Positions 24,319-32,605 of a DNA stretch of 64,000 nt are shown in pieces. The stretch is from Gemmiger_A avium (lineage in GTDB: Bacteria; Bacillota; Clostridia; Oscillospirales; Ruminococcaceae): positions 32,924-96,923 of the forward strand of contig DXFE01000042.1 of assembly GCA_019114585.1 (NCBI GenBank), in the 5' to 3' direction. Each line of letters opens with the position of its first letter. The first letter of the stretch is position 1. The position numbers and the translations under genes were made by a program. Under the pieces are notes generated by a model, which worked only from the letters and a program-made list of their open reading frames with translations, was not told the origin of the DNA and did not search any database.

Positions 24319-26297
24319 CGAGGCACCTCCATTTCCACCGGCTGCCAGCCGCCTTCGGTCACCCGGTAGAGCAGGGTGTCCTCCGCGCCGGCCAGCCCGT
24401 CGGCAAACAGGCTGCCGTAGCTTTGCACAAAGATCTCGTCCACCGCGTCCACCAGGATGTAGGCGCAGCCGCTCTCCTCCACCAGGGTGCGGAACTCCTC
24501 CAGGGTGTAGGGGTGGTAATACAGGTTGCCGTTGTCCAGCTCGGGCAGACCGAAGGTGCCGCCGCCGCCACCGCCGCCGTCAATGTCGCCGCTGTAGTCC
24601 AGGATCAGCGGCAGCAGGTCGCAGCTGTAGCTGAACCAGCGCAGGCCGTTGTCCCCCTGGCTGACAAAGAAGATACGGCTGCCCGGTTCTACCGTTTCGG
24701 CCACCGCGTCGGCCTTGCGCTGGATCAGGTTCTGGTCGTCGAACTCCGCCTGGCTGAATCCCAGCACACTGTACTGGGGCAGGATGAACTGATTGGTACG
24801 CAGCAGCATGCCGCCGCCCAGCGCCAGCACCAGGGCACCCGCCGCCAGGCCGCGCCATTGGGGGGCGGGGTGGCTTTGGGCCGCCGCCAGCAGCCAGGCC
24901 AGGGCGATCAGGAACAGGCCGATATAGTAGGGATAGATATAGCGGTTGTAGTCCACAAGGCCGACGCACTGCTCTTCCCGGAAGATAAAGGCGTAGCTGA
25001 GCCGCAGCACAAAGTTGTAGCCCACAAAGCCCGCCAGACCCACCGCCAGCAGCACGCCGCCCCGGGCCCGCAGCCGGGCGCCCTTCGCCAGCAGGATGCC
25101 CGCCAGAAACAGCGCCACGATCAGGCCCAGCACCACAACGCCCGGCCCCAGCATGGACAGTTCATCCTTGAAAAAGGCGCTGACCATGTCCTGCCCGGCC
25201 TGCACAAAACGCCAGCGACGTTCCTCGTAGTAATCCGCCACCGGCAGCCCCAGCAGCATCTTAACGCCGTTGATTACCACCGAAGGCAGGCTCTGGCTGG
25301 TGACACCCATGCCGCCTTCCGCGGCGTTGAGGGCAGCCAGACCGGCGATATACCGACTCCAGGCCAGGTAGGCCGCCAGCGGGGCGGCACAGGTGAGGGC
25401 GGAGAAGCCCAGCCGGCGGGGCCAGCCCTTGCGGAAGGGCCCCGCATCCGGGAAGAAGAACCAGTCGGCGGCGGCCATGCCCGCGGCCACCAGCATCACC
25501 GGGAACAGGTTATCCTTGGCCAGGGCGGCAAAGGCCAGCACCGGCACCACCGGCCAGCGGGGGCCGTCGGCGGCGCGCAGGGCCAGCCACAGGGCCACCG
25601 CCCCGCCGAACAGCACACCGGCGGGGATGTCGCCGTAGCTGTTCATGTAGACCTTGCTCAAAAAGATGGTGCGGTTGTAGGTGGTGAAGAACCAGGGCGC
25701 GCACCAGCAGGCCACCGCCGCCGGCACCGCCAGGGCGTATTTTTTCCAGTCCAGCCGCCCCAGCACCGCCGCAAAGCAGGCAAACAGCAGCCAGTCGTAC
25801 CCCACATAGACTTTCCAGTAGGCGAACCTGCCCAGGAACTGGGCAAAGTACCCCATCAGGATCAGGCTGGGGGTCTGGGTGGCCTGCCAGGGGGTGCCGG
25901 TCTCACCCACGGTATACAGGGCATCGTTGGCCTTGGTCAGCTTGGCCGCAGTGGCCCAGAGGGAATACTCGTCAAAATCGGTGGGGATGGGCTGGCGCAC
26001 AGCAAAGTAGACCGTGACCCCCAGCGCCATCACCAGAAACAGCACAAGGCCGGGGGTCAGCAGCTGCCGCCAGCTCTCCCGCCGGCGCACCAGCGCCCAG
26101 CCGCCCAGACCCCAGCAGGCCAGGTACAGTGTCCAGCCGCCTACGGCCAGCGCCCCGGCCATGCCCCAGGCGGCCAGCCACAGGCCCGCCAGGCTCAGCG
26201 CGGTGAGCGGTCCCAGCGCGGCGGGCAGCCGGGCGTACAGGGTGAGGAAGGCTGTCAGGCACAGCACGGCCAGCAAAGCCAGCAATACATCCCACAT
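24315..26297 (-). CDS. 660-residue multi-pass GT-C-like membrane protein, copy 2
   Basis: A 660-residue protein with about 12-14 hydrophobic helices and a C-terminal extracytoplasmic domain of about 150 residues. The outer loop after the third helix block reads FAVRQPIPTDFDEYSLWATAAKL, with Asp109-Glu110 where GT-C enzymes place catalytic acids. The same motif, spacing and exact total length occur in the protein at 26907-28889, so the two are paralogues. A short run of glycines (seven) interrupts the C-terminal domain. ATG at 26297 after AAGGAGACACACCGT. It overlaps its small TM-beta-TM partner by 4 bases. It is probably a lipid-linked-sugar-dependent glycosyltransferase. Confidence 0.62.
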   Translation of the reverse strand: MWDVLLALLAVLCLTAFLTLYARLPAALGPLTALSLAGLWLAAWGMAGALAVGGWTLYLACWGLGGWALVRRRESWRQLLTPGLVLFLVMALGVTVYFAVRQPIPTDFDEYSLWATAAKLTKANDALYTVGETGTPWQATQTPSLILMGYFAQFLGRFAYWKVYVGYDWLLFACFAAVLGRLDWKKYALAVPAAVACWCAPWFFTTYNRTIFLSKVYMNSYGDIPAGVLFGGAVALWLALRAADGPRWPVVPVLAFAALAKDNLFPVMLVAAGMAAADWFFFPDAGPFRKGWPRRLGFSALTCAAPLAAYLAWSRYIAGLAALNAAEGGMGVTSQSLPSVVINGVKMLLGLPVADYYEERRWRFVQAGQDMVSAFFKDELSMLGPGVVVLGLIVALFLAGILLAKGARLRARGGVLLAVGLAGFVGYNFVLRLSYAFIFREEQCVGLVDYNRYIYPYYIGLFLIALAWLLAAAQSHPAPQWRGLAAGALVLALGGGMLLRTNQFILPQYSVLGFSQAEFDDQNLIQRKADAVAETVEPGSRIFFVSQGDNGLRWFSYSCDLLPLILDYSGDIDGGGGGGGTFGLPELDNGNLYYHPYTLEEFRTLVEESGCAYILVDAVDEIFVQSYGSLFADGLAGAEDTLLYRVTEGGWQPVEMEVPR

Positions 26298-26310
26298 ACG
26301 GTGTGTCTCC

Positions 26311-26910
26311 TTAGCGTCGTTTTTTGTCCAGCGGGACGGCCAGTTCGGTCAGTTCCCCCGCCAGGGCGGCCAGCAGCAGCGGCGCCGCCGCCAGCACCAG
26401 CAGCGTGCCCGCGTCCGGGATCAGCCGCCGCCACAAGGGTTCGGCCGGGTTGAGGGTCACGGCGGACAGGCAGCTGGTCACGCCGCCCTCGCTGTCCGGG
26501 TCCAGCCGCAGGCCGGTGACCTCCACCCCGCCCAGGTCAAACTGCCATACACCGGGGGCGGTCTGGTCGGCCCAGACCTTCTGCGCCTCGGAGTAATCAG
26601 TCTGCCCCTCGGTGCGGTAGTACAGGGTCACCCCGCCGGAGGGCCGGTCCTGGGTCATCTGCACCTGCACCGTATCCACCCGGGCCGTGCCCTCCCAGTA
26701 CAGCTGGGGGTCGGCGTCGGTGGAGGTAAAGGTCACCGAACCGGCCGGGGCATCGGCGGCAGGTTCAGTCTCCACCGCGCCCACCTGGGTAAACCCGGCA
26801 GGGTCGATGGAGGCGGGCTGCCCCGCCTGCACAGCCCCCAGCGCCGCGGCGGCCAGCCAGAGCACCAGCGCCGCCGCATAGAAAAAGGCAAGCCAGCGTT
26901 TGGTCGTCAT
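26311..26910 (-). CDS. small TM-beta-TM membrane protein, copy 1 of a duplicated cassette
   Basis: A 199-residue protein: N-terminal helix (about 6-28), beta-rich outer domain (30-155), C-terminal helix (about 165-190) and a short basic end. Its core GVTLYYRTEGQTDYSEAQKVW ... VTGLRLDPDSEGG ... LSAVTLNPAEPLW aligns with the 214-residue protein of the second cassette, though overall identity by eye is modest. ATG at 26910 forms an ATGA overlap with the preceding 660-residue protein gene. Function unknown. Confidence 0.7.
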   Translation of the reverse strand: MTTKRWLAFFYAAALVLWLAAAALGAVQAGQPASIDPAGFTQVGAVETEPAADAPAGSVTFTSTDADPQLYWEGTARVDTVQVQMTQDRPSGGVTLYYRTEGQTDYSEAQKVWADQTAPGVWQFDLGGVEVTGLRLDPDSEGGVTSCLSAVTLNPAEPLWRRLIPDAGTLLVLAAAPLLLAALAGELTELAVPLDKKRR

Positions 26911-28889
26911 GCCTCGTCACCTCCCGCCACCAGGGTCATACGGGCGCCGCCGTCCTCGATCTTGAACAGCAGCGGGTCGTGGGTGGTGCCCAGCGGAATG
27001 GGCGCGTCAAACAGGGAGGAAAATTCCTCGCAGAAATACTCGTCGGTCCAGTCTACCAGGATGTAGTCGTACTCCGCCTCCTGCAGGAAAACCACCAGGC
27101 CGTCCCGGGAGCAGACCGTCTCGAACTCGTTGGCATCAGAGAAATAGGGCAGCAGGGTCATGCCGGTAGTGGGCCAGCGGTTGTCCCGCGCATCACCGAA
27201 GCTGGTGCCGCCGAAGCCGTTGGCGATGGTGGCATGCAGCTCGTAGCCATAGTAGTACCAGCGGGACACATCGTCCCCCTGGCAGATCAGCAGCACTTCA
27301 TCGTCCCAGTCCAGATAGTCGTTGACGGTGGCGGCACGGGCCTTGATCTCCTGCCGGGCATCGTACAGGCTGGAGGGGTAGTTCCAGAAGCCGGTGCGGG
27401 GCCCGCGCCACAGGCAGACCGCCACCAGCGCCGCGGCCGCGCCGCAGACCCCCAACCGGGCCAGGGCGGCCCGGCCTTTTTCTTCCCGGCAGGCCAACGC
27501 CAGCAGGCCCAGGCTGGCCAGGGTCATGCCAATGTGCACCGACCCCAGATAGCGGGCGTAGTCCTTGAGCTGGTAGGCTTCAATATCCGCAAAGTTGTAC
27601 ACATACAGAAACAGATGGAACACCCAGAACGCGGCCAGCCCGATCCACAGCCCGGCGCTGATCCGCAGCACCCGGCGGCGGGCGGCGCCCGGCGCGGCGC
27701 AGAAGGCCGCGGCGCCCTGGGCCACCAGCGCGGCGGCCATGGCCACCACACCCGGCCCCAGCAGACAGACCGGCAGGGTAAAGGGCGCTTTGAGCATCAG
27801 CGCCAGGATGGCGGAGAACTTTTCGGTGCGGCCGATGCCCAGCAGCTGGGCCAGACCGCCCAGCAGCACGGTGGCGTAGCCCACGCTCTCCCCTTCGCCG
27901 CCCACGGCGTTTTTATCCACGCCGCTGGCCTGCATCACATAGACGCTCCAGAGCACAAAGGCCCCGGCGATGAGCACCGCCGCCACCAGCGCCAGCCCGG
28001 CGGTGGTGAACACCCGGCCCAGACGCACCGGTTTTTGCCCGAACGCCCGGGCCAGCGCCATCACCAGCACCGCCACCAGGGCGTAGGCCAGGCCGATGTC
28101 CTTGACAAGGGTGAGAAAAACGAGCACAAGCCCGCACCCGGCCAGCCCGGCGGGAGAATCACCGGCAGCCAGATACAGGCAGACTGCGCCGCCGAACACA
28201 AAGGCCAGTGCCAGATCGCCCATGGCGGACTGGTACACCTGGCTCACCGCGCCCGGCTGGTATACGGAGAAGAAGAACGGCAGGCTGACCACGGCGGCAA
28301 AGGCGAGCACCGCGCTGCGCCAGCCGCGCCCGGCCAGGCTGGCGGCCAGGGCCGCCACCGCCATATACAGGGTATCGTAGGCGGCAAACACCGCCCATTC
28401 GGCAAAACCGGGGGCGGCAAACTGGAACAGGTAGCTCAGCAGCATCATGCCGGGCAGGCTGCCCCGCCCCGCCAGATAGCCCCGGGCCGCCGGGAACAGC
28501 ACGTCCTGTTCGCAGACCATCTTGCAGGCGCTGCCCCAGAGGGTAAACTCGTCCCACTGGGTGAACAGGGGCTGCCGCACCGCAAACAGAAGCCAGAACG
28601 CCAGCGAACCGGCCACAAACAGCCCGAACGCCGGGCTCTGGGCCCGGCGCATCAGCGCGGGCAGACCGGCCCCCAGCGCGGCAAATACGGTCAGGCCCGC
28701 CATGGCCGCCAGCCACAGCCAGGCGGCGGGCAGCAGCAGCCCCGCCATACCGCCCAGGCACAGCCAGATCACCGACCCGGCCAGTACCGGCAGCGCCAGC
28801 AGGGCAGGATCTTTATCCAGCAGTTCGGCCGCTGCCAGGCTGCCGCAGGCCAGGGCCGCCAGCACCAAAAGGCCGCAGAGAAGCGTCAT
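26907..28889 (-). CDS. 660-residue multi-pass GT-C-like membrane protein, copy 1
   Basis: A 660-residue membrane protein, same length and design as the one at 24315-26297: many helices, an early outer loop FAVRQPLFTQWDEFTLWGSACKM with Asp113-Glu114, and a C-terminal outer domain ending near FKIEDGGARMTLVAGG. I chose ATG at 28889 for AAAGGAG 6 bases upstream; an upstream ATG at 28907 lacks a site. It is followed without a gap by its small TM-beta-TM partner. The order of cassettes is 660-199 then 660-214. Confidence 0.63.
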   Translation of the reverse strand: MTLLCGLLVLAALACGSLAAAELLDKDPALLALPVLAGSVIWLCLGGMAGLLLPAAWLWLAAMAGLTVFAALGAGLPALMRRAQSPAFGLFVAGSLAFWLLFAVRQPLFTQWDEFTLWGSACKMVCEQDVLFPAARGYLAGRGSLPGMMLLSYLFQFAAPGFAEWAVFAAYDTLYMAVAALAASLAGRGWRSAVLAFAAVVSLPFFFSVYQPGAVSQVYQSAMGDLALAFVFGGAVCLYLAAGDSPAGLAGCGLVLVFLTLVKDIGLAYALVAVLVMALARAFGQKPVRLGRVFTTAGLALVAAVLIAGAFVLWSVYVMQASGVDKNAVGGEGESVGYATVLLGGLAQLLGIGRTEKFSAILALMLKAPFTLPVCLLGPGVVAMAAALVAQGAAAFCAAPGAARRRVLRISAGLWIGLAAFWVFHLFLYVYNFADIEAYQLKDYARYLGSVHIGMTLASLGLLALACREEKGRAALARLGVCGAAAALVAVCLWRGPRTGFWNYPSSLYDARQEIKARAATVNDYLDWDDEVLLICQGDDVSRWYYYGYELHATIANGFGGTSFGDARDNRWPTTGMTLLPYFSDANEFETVCSRDGLVVFLQEAEYDYILVDWTDEYFCEEFSSLFDAPIPLGTTHDPLLFKIEDGGARMTLVAGGDEA

Positions 28890-28934
28890 AGGCGTCTCCT
28901 TTCCCATAGAACCCGGGCCGCGCCCGGGATTTGC

Positions 28935-30596
28935 TTACAGATAAATGGTGTACACCGGCCCGATGAACCAGTGCTGGAACAGCAGCACCGCCCCCAGCAC
29001 CGCCGTGCCTCCGGCGGTGACCAGGGCCACGTTCAGGGCCTTGCCGGTACCGGCCAGCTTGGGCTCCAGCACATGGCTGAGCAGCGCCGCCACCAATACC
29101 AGCAGCATCAGGAACACCGGCAGGAAGTACCGGGCCTGCAGCCCGATCACCCGCACCATGCCCACGGGGGTGTAGGTGATATACATGGCGGTCATGGCGC
29201 CAGCGATGTACACCACGCTCAAGGCCCCCAGCCCGGCGGCGGGCAGCGGACGCAGGCTGCTTTTTTCATGCACCGACAGCGCCGCGCAGAACAGCAGCAC
29301 CGCCGGGCACAGGATATTCAGCAGCGGGATGGGCAGGTCCAGCGACCCGAACACACCCAGCTGGCCGATGAAGAATTCGTTCTCGTACAGGGTACCGAAC
29401 AGCACCGCGATATACCGCAGCGGATTGGACAGGATGAAAGCCAGCTGCGGCAGCTGCTCCACCCCTTCGATCATCCGCTCGATGGTGCCATAATTGTGCC
29501 GGAACGCCACCCCGTACCACTCGATGAACCGGGTGACCACCACCGCCCCGGCCAGACCGGCCAGCGCCACCTGCCATTTTTTCCAGCGGGTCTTCCAGGC
29601 GCGGCGGGGCAGGATCAGCGGCAGCACGATCCACAGCAGGTTGATATAGGGCTTGGCCACGTTCATGAGCACAAAGGCCGCGAAAAAGGCGTATACGTCC
29701 CGGTCCCGGATCTCGTCCCGGCAGTAGTAGCTGGCCACCAGGTAGTAAAAGCCCAGCAAAGTGGCATCGTAGCTTAAGGACGCAGCCATATACAGGCTCA
29801 GCGGCAGCAGCATCACGCCCAGGAACACCGGCTGGTACCGGCGGCAGCCCCGCAGGGCCAGCCAGCACAGCAGGGTGTAGCAGGCAAGGTTGGCCAGCCG
29901 CCCGGCGTACAGGCAGCCCAGCGCCCCCAGCCCCACAAGCCGGGCCAGCACCATGCCCAGCGCCTGGGGCACAAAGGGCAGGATCATCAGGCTGATGGGC
30001 TCGGTGACCTTTTCTTTTGCGGGCTCGCCGCTCAGGTACTGGGCAAAGCTGTCCGCCACCGAGAGCACTTCCCCGTCCTTGCCCCACTGTTTCAGGGCGT
30101 AGCCGGAGGAATCGTAGGGCGCCTCGGCCCCCTGGGAGTTTTCGCCCCAACCAACGCTGGTGTGGGCGTTGACCCAGGCGCCGGGGAAGGCCGCCAGCAG
30201 CCGGTCCACGTCCTCGGGGTAGCCCCGGTCGGCGTCAAAATCCAGCCGGCCCAGGCTGATGGCGTAGCTGCGCAGGTAATGGTCGGTCTCGTCGGGGGCC
30301 TGCAGGGGCGGGTTGGCAAAGCAGAACAGCGCCCCGCACACAAAGATGCAGACGGCGGCCCGCCCGGCGAAGCTGCGGCCCAGCCGCACCGCCAGGAACA
30401 CCGCCAGATAGAGCGCCCAGGCCACCGTGCAGGCCAGCAGGGTGAACAGGCCCGCGGCCATCCGGTCGAAGGAGTAGAACACCCGCCAGTAATACACCAG
30501 GCCCACGGCCAGCGCGGTGACCGGCGCAAGGCCCAGCAGCCAACCGGCCCAGGCGGGCAGCCGGGGCAGGCGGCGGGGAGAAGTTCGTTCGTTCAT
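28935..30596 (-). CDS. DUF2142 family multi-pass membrane protein
   Basis: A 553-residue protein with about 12 helices. The diagnostic DUF2142 segment NPPLQAPDETDHYLRSYA is at 95-112, with Pro101-Asp102-Glu103 in the first large outer loop. These proteins sit in surface polysaccharide clusters of Gram-positive bacteria and have a GT-C-like layout. ATG at 30596 after GAGG. It is the second gene of the nonulosonate operon, right after legB. Sugar and acceptor are unknown. Confidence 0.78.
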   Translation of the reverse strand: MNERTSPRRLPRLPAWAGWLLGLAPVTALAVGLVYYWRVFYSFDRMAAGLFTLLACTVAWALYLAVFLAVRLGRSFAGRAAVCIFVCGALFCFANPPLQAPDETDHYLRSYAISLGRLDFDADRGYPEDVDRLLAAFPGAWVNAHTSVGWGENSQGAEAPYDSSGYALKQWGKDGEVLSVADSFAQYLSGEPAKEKVTEPISLMILPFVPQALGMVLARLVGLGALGCLYAGRLANLACYTLLCWLALRGCRRYQPVFLGVMLLPLSLYMAASLSYDATLLGFYYLVASYYCRDEIRDRDVYAFFAAFVLMNVAKPYINLLWIVLPLILPRRAWKTRWKKWQVALAGLAGAVVVTRFIEWYGVAFRHNYGTIERMIEGVEQLPQLAFILSNPLRYIAVLFGTLYENEFFIGQLGVFGSLDLPIPLLNILCPAVLLFCAALSVHEKSSLRPLPAAGLGALSVVYIAGAMTAMYITYTPVGMVRVIGLQARYFLPVFLMLLVLVAALLSHVLEPKLAGTGKALNVALVTAGGTAVLGAVLLFQHWFIGPVYTIYL

Positions 30597-30616
30597 GAAA
30601 ACCTCGCAAAACAGGC

Positions 30617-30653
30617 AAAGGCCCGGCGTTTCCGATGCGGAGAAGCCGGGCCC
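30617..30653 (-). terminator. terminator-like hairpin between legB and the DUF2142 gene
   Basis: On the minus strand GGCCCGGC and GCCGGGCC pair around a 17-base loop, followed by TTTGCCTGTTTT. It may be a partial terminator that lowers expression of the long downstream operon relative to legB. Confidence 0.45.
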
Positions 30654-30662
30654 GGCCAGGAT

Positions 30663-31646
30663 TTACAGGCTGTACACCCCGGGCTTATAGCTGTCCATGT
30701 GGGTGCGCAGGAATTCGATGGTTTCCGCCAGGCCCTGTTCAAAGGTATATTTCGGGGCCCAGCCGGTCATGGCGCGCAGCTTGTCCGCGCAGCCCAGCAG
30801 GCGGTTGACCTCGCTCTTTTCCGGGCGCAGGCGCTGCTCGTCGCAGACGATTTTGGCCTCGGGGTTGATCTGACGGATCAGCTCGTTGGCCAGATCACCG
30901 ATGGAGTGCTCCTGCCCGGTGGCGATGTTGACCTCCTGACCCACGGCGGCGGGGCAGTCCGCCAGGGCCATGAAGCCGGCGGCGGTGTCCTTGACGTAGT
31001 TGAAGTCCCGGGTGGGGGTCAGGCTGCCCAGCTTGATCTCGGTCTGGCCGTTGAGCAGCTGGGTGATGATGGTGGGGATAACGGCCCGGCCGCTCTGGCG
31101 GGGGCCGTAGGTGTTGAAGGGACGCACGATGGTGACCGGCAGGTCAAAGCTGCGGTAGAAGCTCTCGGCCAGGCGGTCGGCGCCGATCTTGGTGGCGGAA
31201 TAGGGGCTCTGTCCCTGGAAGGGGTGCTTCTCGTCGATGGGCACATACTGGGCGGTGCCGTACACCTCGCTGGTGCTGGTGACCAGCAGGCGGGAGGTGC
31301 CCACCTGACGGGCCGCGTTCAGCACGTTCAGGGTGCCCTTGATGTTGGTGTCCACATAGCTGTCCGGGCTGTGGTAGCTGAAGGGAATGGCGATCAGCGC
31401 CGCCAGGTGATAGACGATCTCCTGGCCTTCCATGGCGGTGCGCACCCCGTTGGGGTCGCGGATGTCGCCCATAAAGACCTCGATCTCGTTTTTGATGGCC
31501 GGTTCCAGGCTGTCCAGCCAGCCCCAGCTTCCGAAAGAGTTATAGTAGCAGAACGCCTTGACACGCTCGCCTTTTTTGACCAGTTCCTCGGTGAGGTGAC
31601 TGCCGATAAAGCCGTCCGCGCCGGTGACCATGACGGTATGCGCCAT
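30663..31646 (-). CDS. legB: LegB-type NDP-GlcNAc 4,6-dehydratase
   Basis: A 327-residue SDR enzyme that makes the 4-keto-6-deoxy sugar for the legionaminate route. NAD motif TGADGFIGSHL (8-18), then LVTSTSEVYGTAQ with the catalytic Thr, and YSATK (Tyr149-Lys153). RPFNTYGPRQSGRAVIPTII matches the family. I chose ATG at 31646 because AAAGGATGG lies 8 bases upstream; an ATG at 31655 overlaps that site. It is the first gene after the operon promoter. UDP- versus GDP-sugar use cannot be read directly; ptmE in the operon points to GDP. Confidence 0.88.
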   Translation of the reverse strand: MAHTVMVTGADGFIGSHLTEELVKKGERVKAFCYYNSFGSWGWLDSLEPAIKNEIEVFMGDIRDPNGVRTAMEGQEIVYHLAALIAIPFSYHSPDSYVDTNIKGTLNVLNAARQVGTSRLLVTSTSEVYGTAQYVPIDEKHPFQGQSPYSATKIGADRLAESFYRSFDLPVTIVRPFNTYGPRQSGRAVIPTIITQLLNGQTEIKLGSLTPTRDFNYVKDTAAGFMALADCPAAVGQEVNIATGQEHSIGDLANELIRQINPEAKIVCDEQRLRPEKSEVNRLLGCADKLRAMTGWAPKYTFEQGLAETIEFLRTHMDSYKPGVYSL

Positions 31647-31722
31647 ATTGTCCATCCTTTCTGCCCGCGCCGAGGGCGGGCGGGGCCCCGCGGTTGGCCG
31701 CGGGCCGCAATTTTCTTTGTAT

Positions 31723-31751
31723 AGTATACCGTAAAAGGGCGTAAACTTCAA
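31723..31751 (-). promoter_or_regulatory. sigma-A type promoter for the nonulosonate operon
   Basis: On the minus strand TTGAAG (31746-31751), 17 bases, TATACT (31723-31728). It lies about 77 bases upstream of legB and 20 bases after the terminator of the TetR gene. Confidence 0.78.
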
Positions 31752-31770
31752 CACGCAACCGCGCCGGAGC

Positions 31771-31814
31771 AAAACAAAAGGCTCTCCCCTGTCCGCCGCG
31801 GACAAGGGAAAGCC
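31771..31814 (-). terminator. Rho-independent terminator after the TetR gene
   Basis: On the minus strand a long stem (GGCTTTCCCTTGTCCGC with GCGGACAGGGGAGAGCC) is followed by TTTTGTTTTGC. It separates tetR from the legB promoter. Confidence 0.8.
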
Positions 31815-31826
31815 TGGTTTGATCGT

Positions 31827-32399
31827 TCAGCCCCGCAGCCCGGCCAGGCTGATGGGGAAGAAACGGCGCACCGCTTCCACCAGATCGTAGGAGCCGTCCC
31901 GTTTGGCCCAGTCGCTGCAGAAGCCCCGCAGCACCACCATGGTGTAGCGGGCACACTCCCGGGCGGAGTAGGGGCACAGGAACTGATTCTTGGCCTTGCC
32001 CCGCTCAAAGATGCCCTCCAGCACCTGGCTGATGGGCCGCTTTTCGCTGAGCAGGTCGCCGGCCGGCTGCTGCAGGGGCAGCGCCATGAAGCAGCGGGTG
32101 GCCGCCACCCCGGTCTGGACGCAGTAGTCGGCGTAGCATTCGGCAAACAGGGACAGGTTGGCGGCCTCGTCTTCGGTGAAGCGGGGCTGCACCCGCCGCT
32201 GGAAATGCTCGTCAATGCGCCGGTAGAGCAGCTGATGCAGCTCATATTTTTCCGGGAAATAGTGATAGAAGGTGCCGGTGGAGATACCCAGCCGGCCGCA
32301 CAGATACCGCACCCGGAGCGCCTCGTAGCCCTCCCGGTCGATCAGTTCGTAGATCTGTTCCAGCAGCGCCGAGCGGCGCGCCTGGTATTTATCGGTCAT
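31827..32399 (-). CDS. TetR/AcrR family transcriptional regulator
   Basis: A 190-residue regulator. The N-terminal helix-turn-helix (about 8-55) is clear: LYELID-type helix (LLEQIYELIDREGYEALRV) then LGISTGTFYHYFPEKYEL. The ligand domain has several Cys and aromatic residues but no recognised effector site. I chose ATG at 32399 since AAAGGAG has 8-base spacing. It has its own promoter and terminator. Targets could be itself, the flavinylated reductase gene upstream or the nonulosonate operon downstream; none is proven. Confidence 0.85.
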   Translation of the reverse strand: MTDKYQARRSALLEQIYELIDREGYEALRVRYLCGRLGISTGTFYHYFPEKYELHQLLYRRIDEHFQRRVQPRFTEDEAANLSLFAECYADYCVQTGVAATRCFMALPLQQPAGDLLSEKRPISQVLEGIFERGKAKNQFLCPYSARECARYTMVVLRGFCSDWAKRDGSYDLVEAVRRFFPISLAGLRG

Positions 32400-32452
32400 A
32401 TAGCCCACTCCTTTCCGCCGCCAGGGTCTCGCGGCCGGGGCGAATAGGTTAA

Positions 32453-32481
32453 ATTGTAACGGATTTTATAAAAAAAGTAAA
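32453..32481 (-). promoter_or_regulatory. promoter of the TetR gene
   Basis: On the minus strand TTTACT (32476-32481), 17 bases, TACAAT (32453-32458). A short dyad GTTA-AATTG-TAAC overlaps the -10 and could be an autoregulatory site. Confidence 0.6.
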
Positions 32482-32515
32482 GCGCGGCGATCCCCTTTTC
32501 TGTTCTGCGCGGCCC

Positions 32516-32567
32516 CAAAAACGCCCGGCGGGGGTCGGGAGCCGCTGCCGGCCCCGGCCCCCGCCGG
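32516..32567 (-). terminator. Rho-independent terminator after the reductase gene
   Basis: On the minus strand a strong imperfect stem of about 18 bp (CCGGCGGGGG arm) is followed by GCGTTTTTGG. It lies 39 bases after the stop of the fumarate-reductase-like gene. Confidence 0.8.
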
Positions 32568-32605
32568 TATTGTAAGGATAGGTACTTAAACTGGCGACGT
32601 TCCGC

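Noticed and set aside
26979..29777. A 932-codon open frame on the plus strand
   Set aside because: It is antisense to two membrane protein genes in GC-rich DNA. Its product is rich in Gln, His, Gly and Arg with no domain, typical of a shadow frame.
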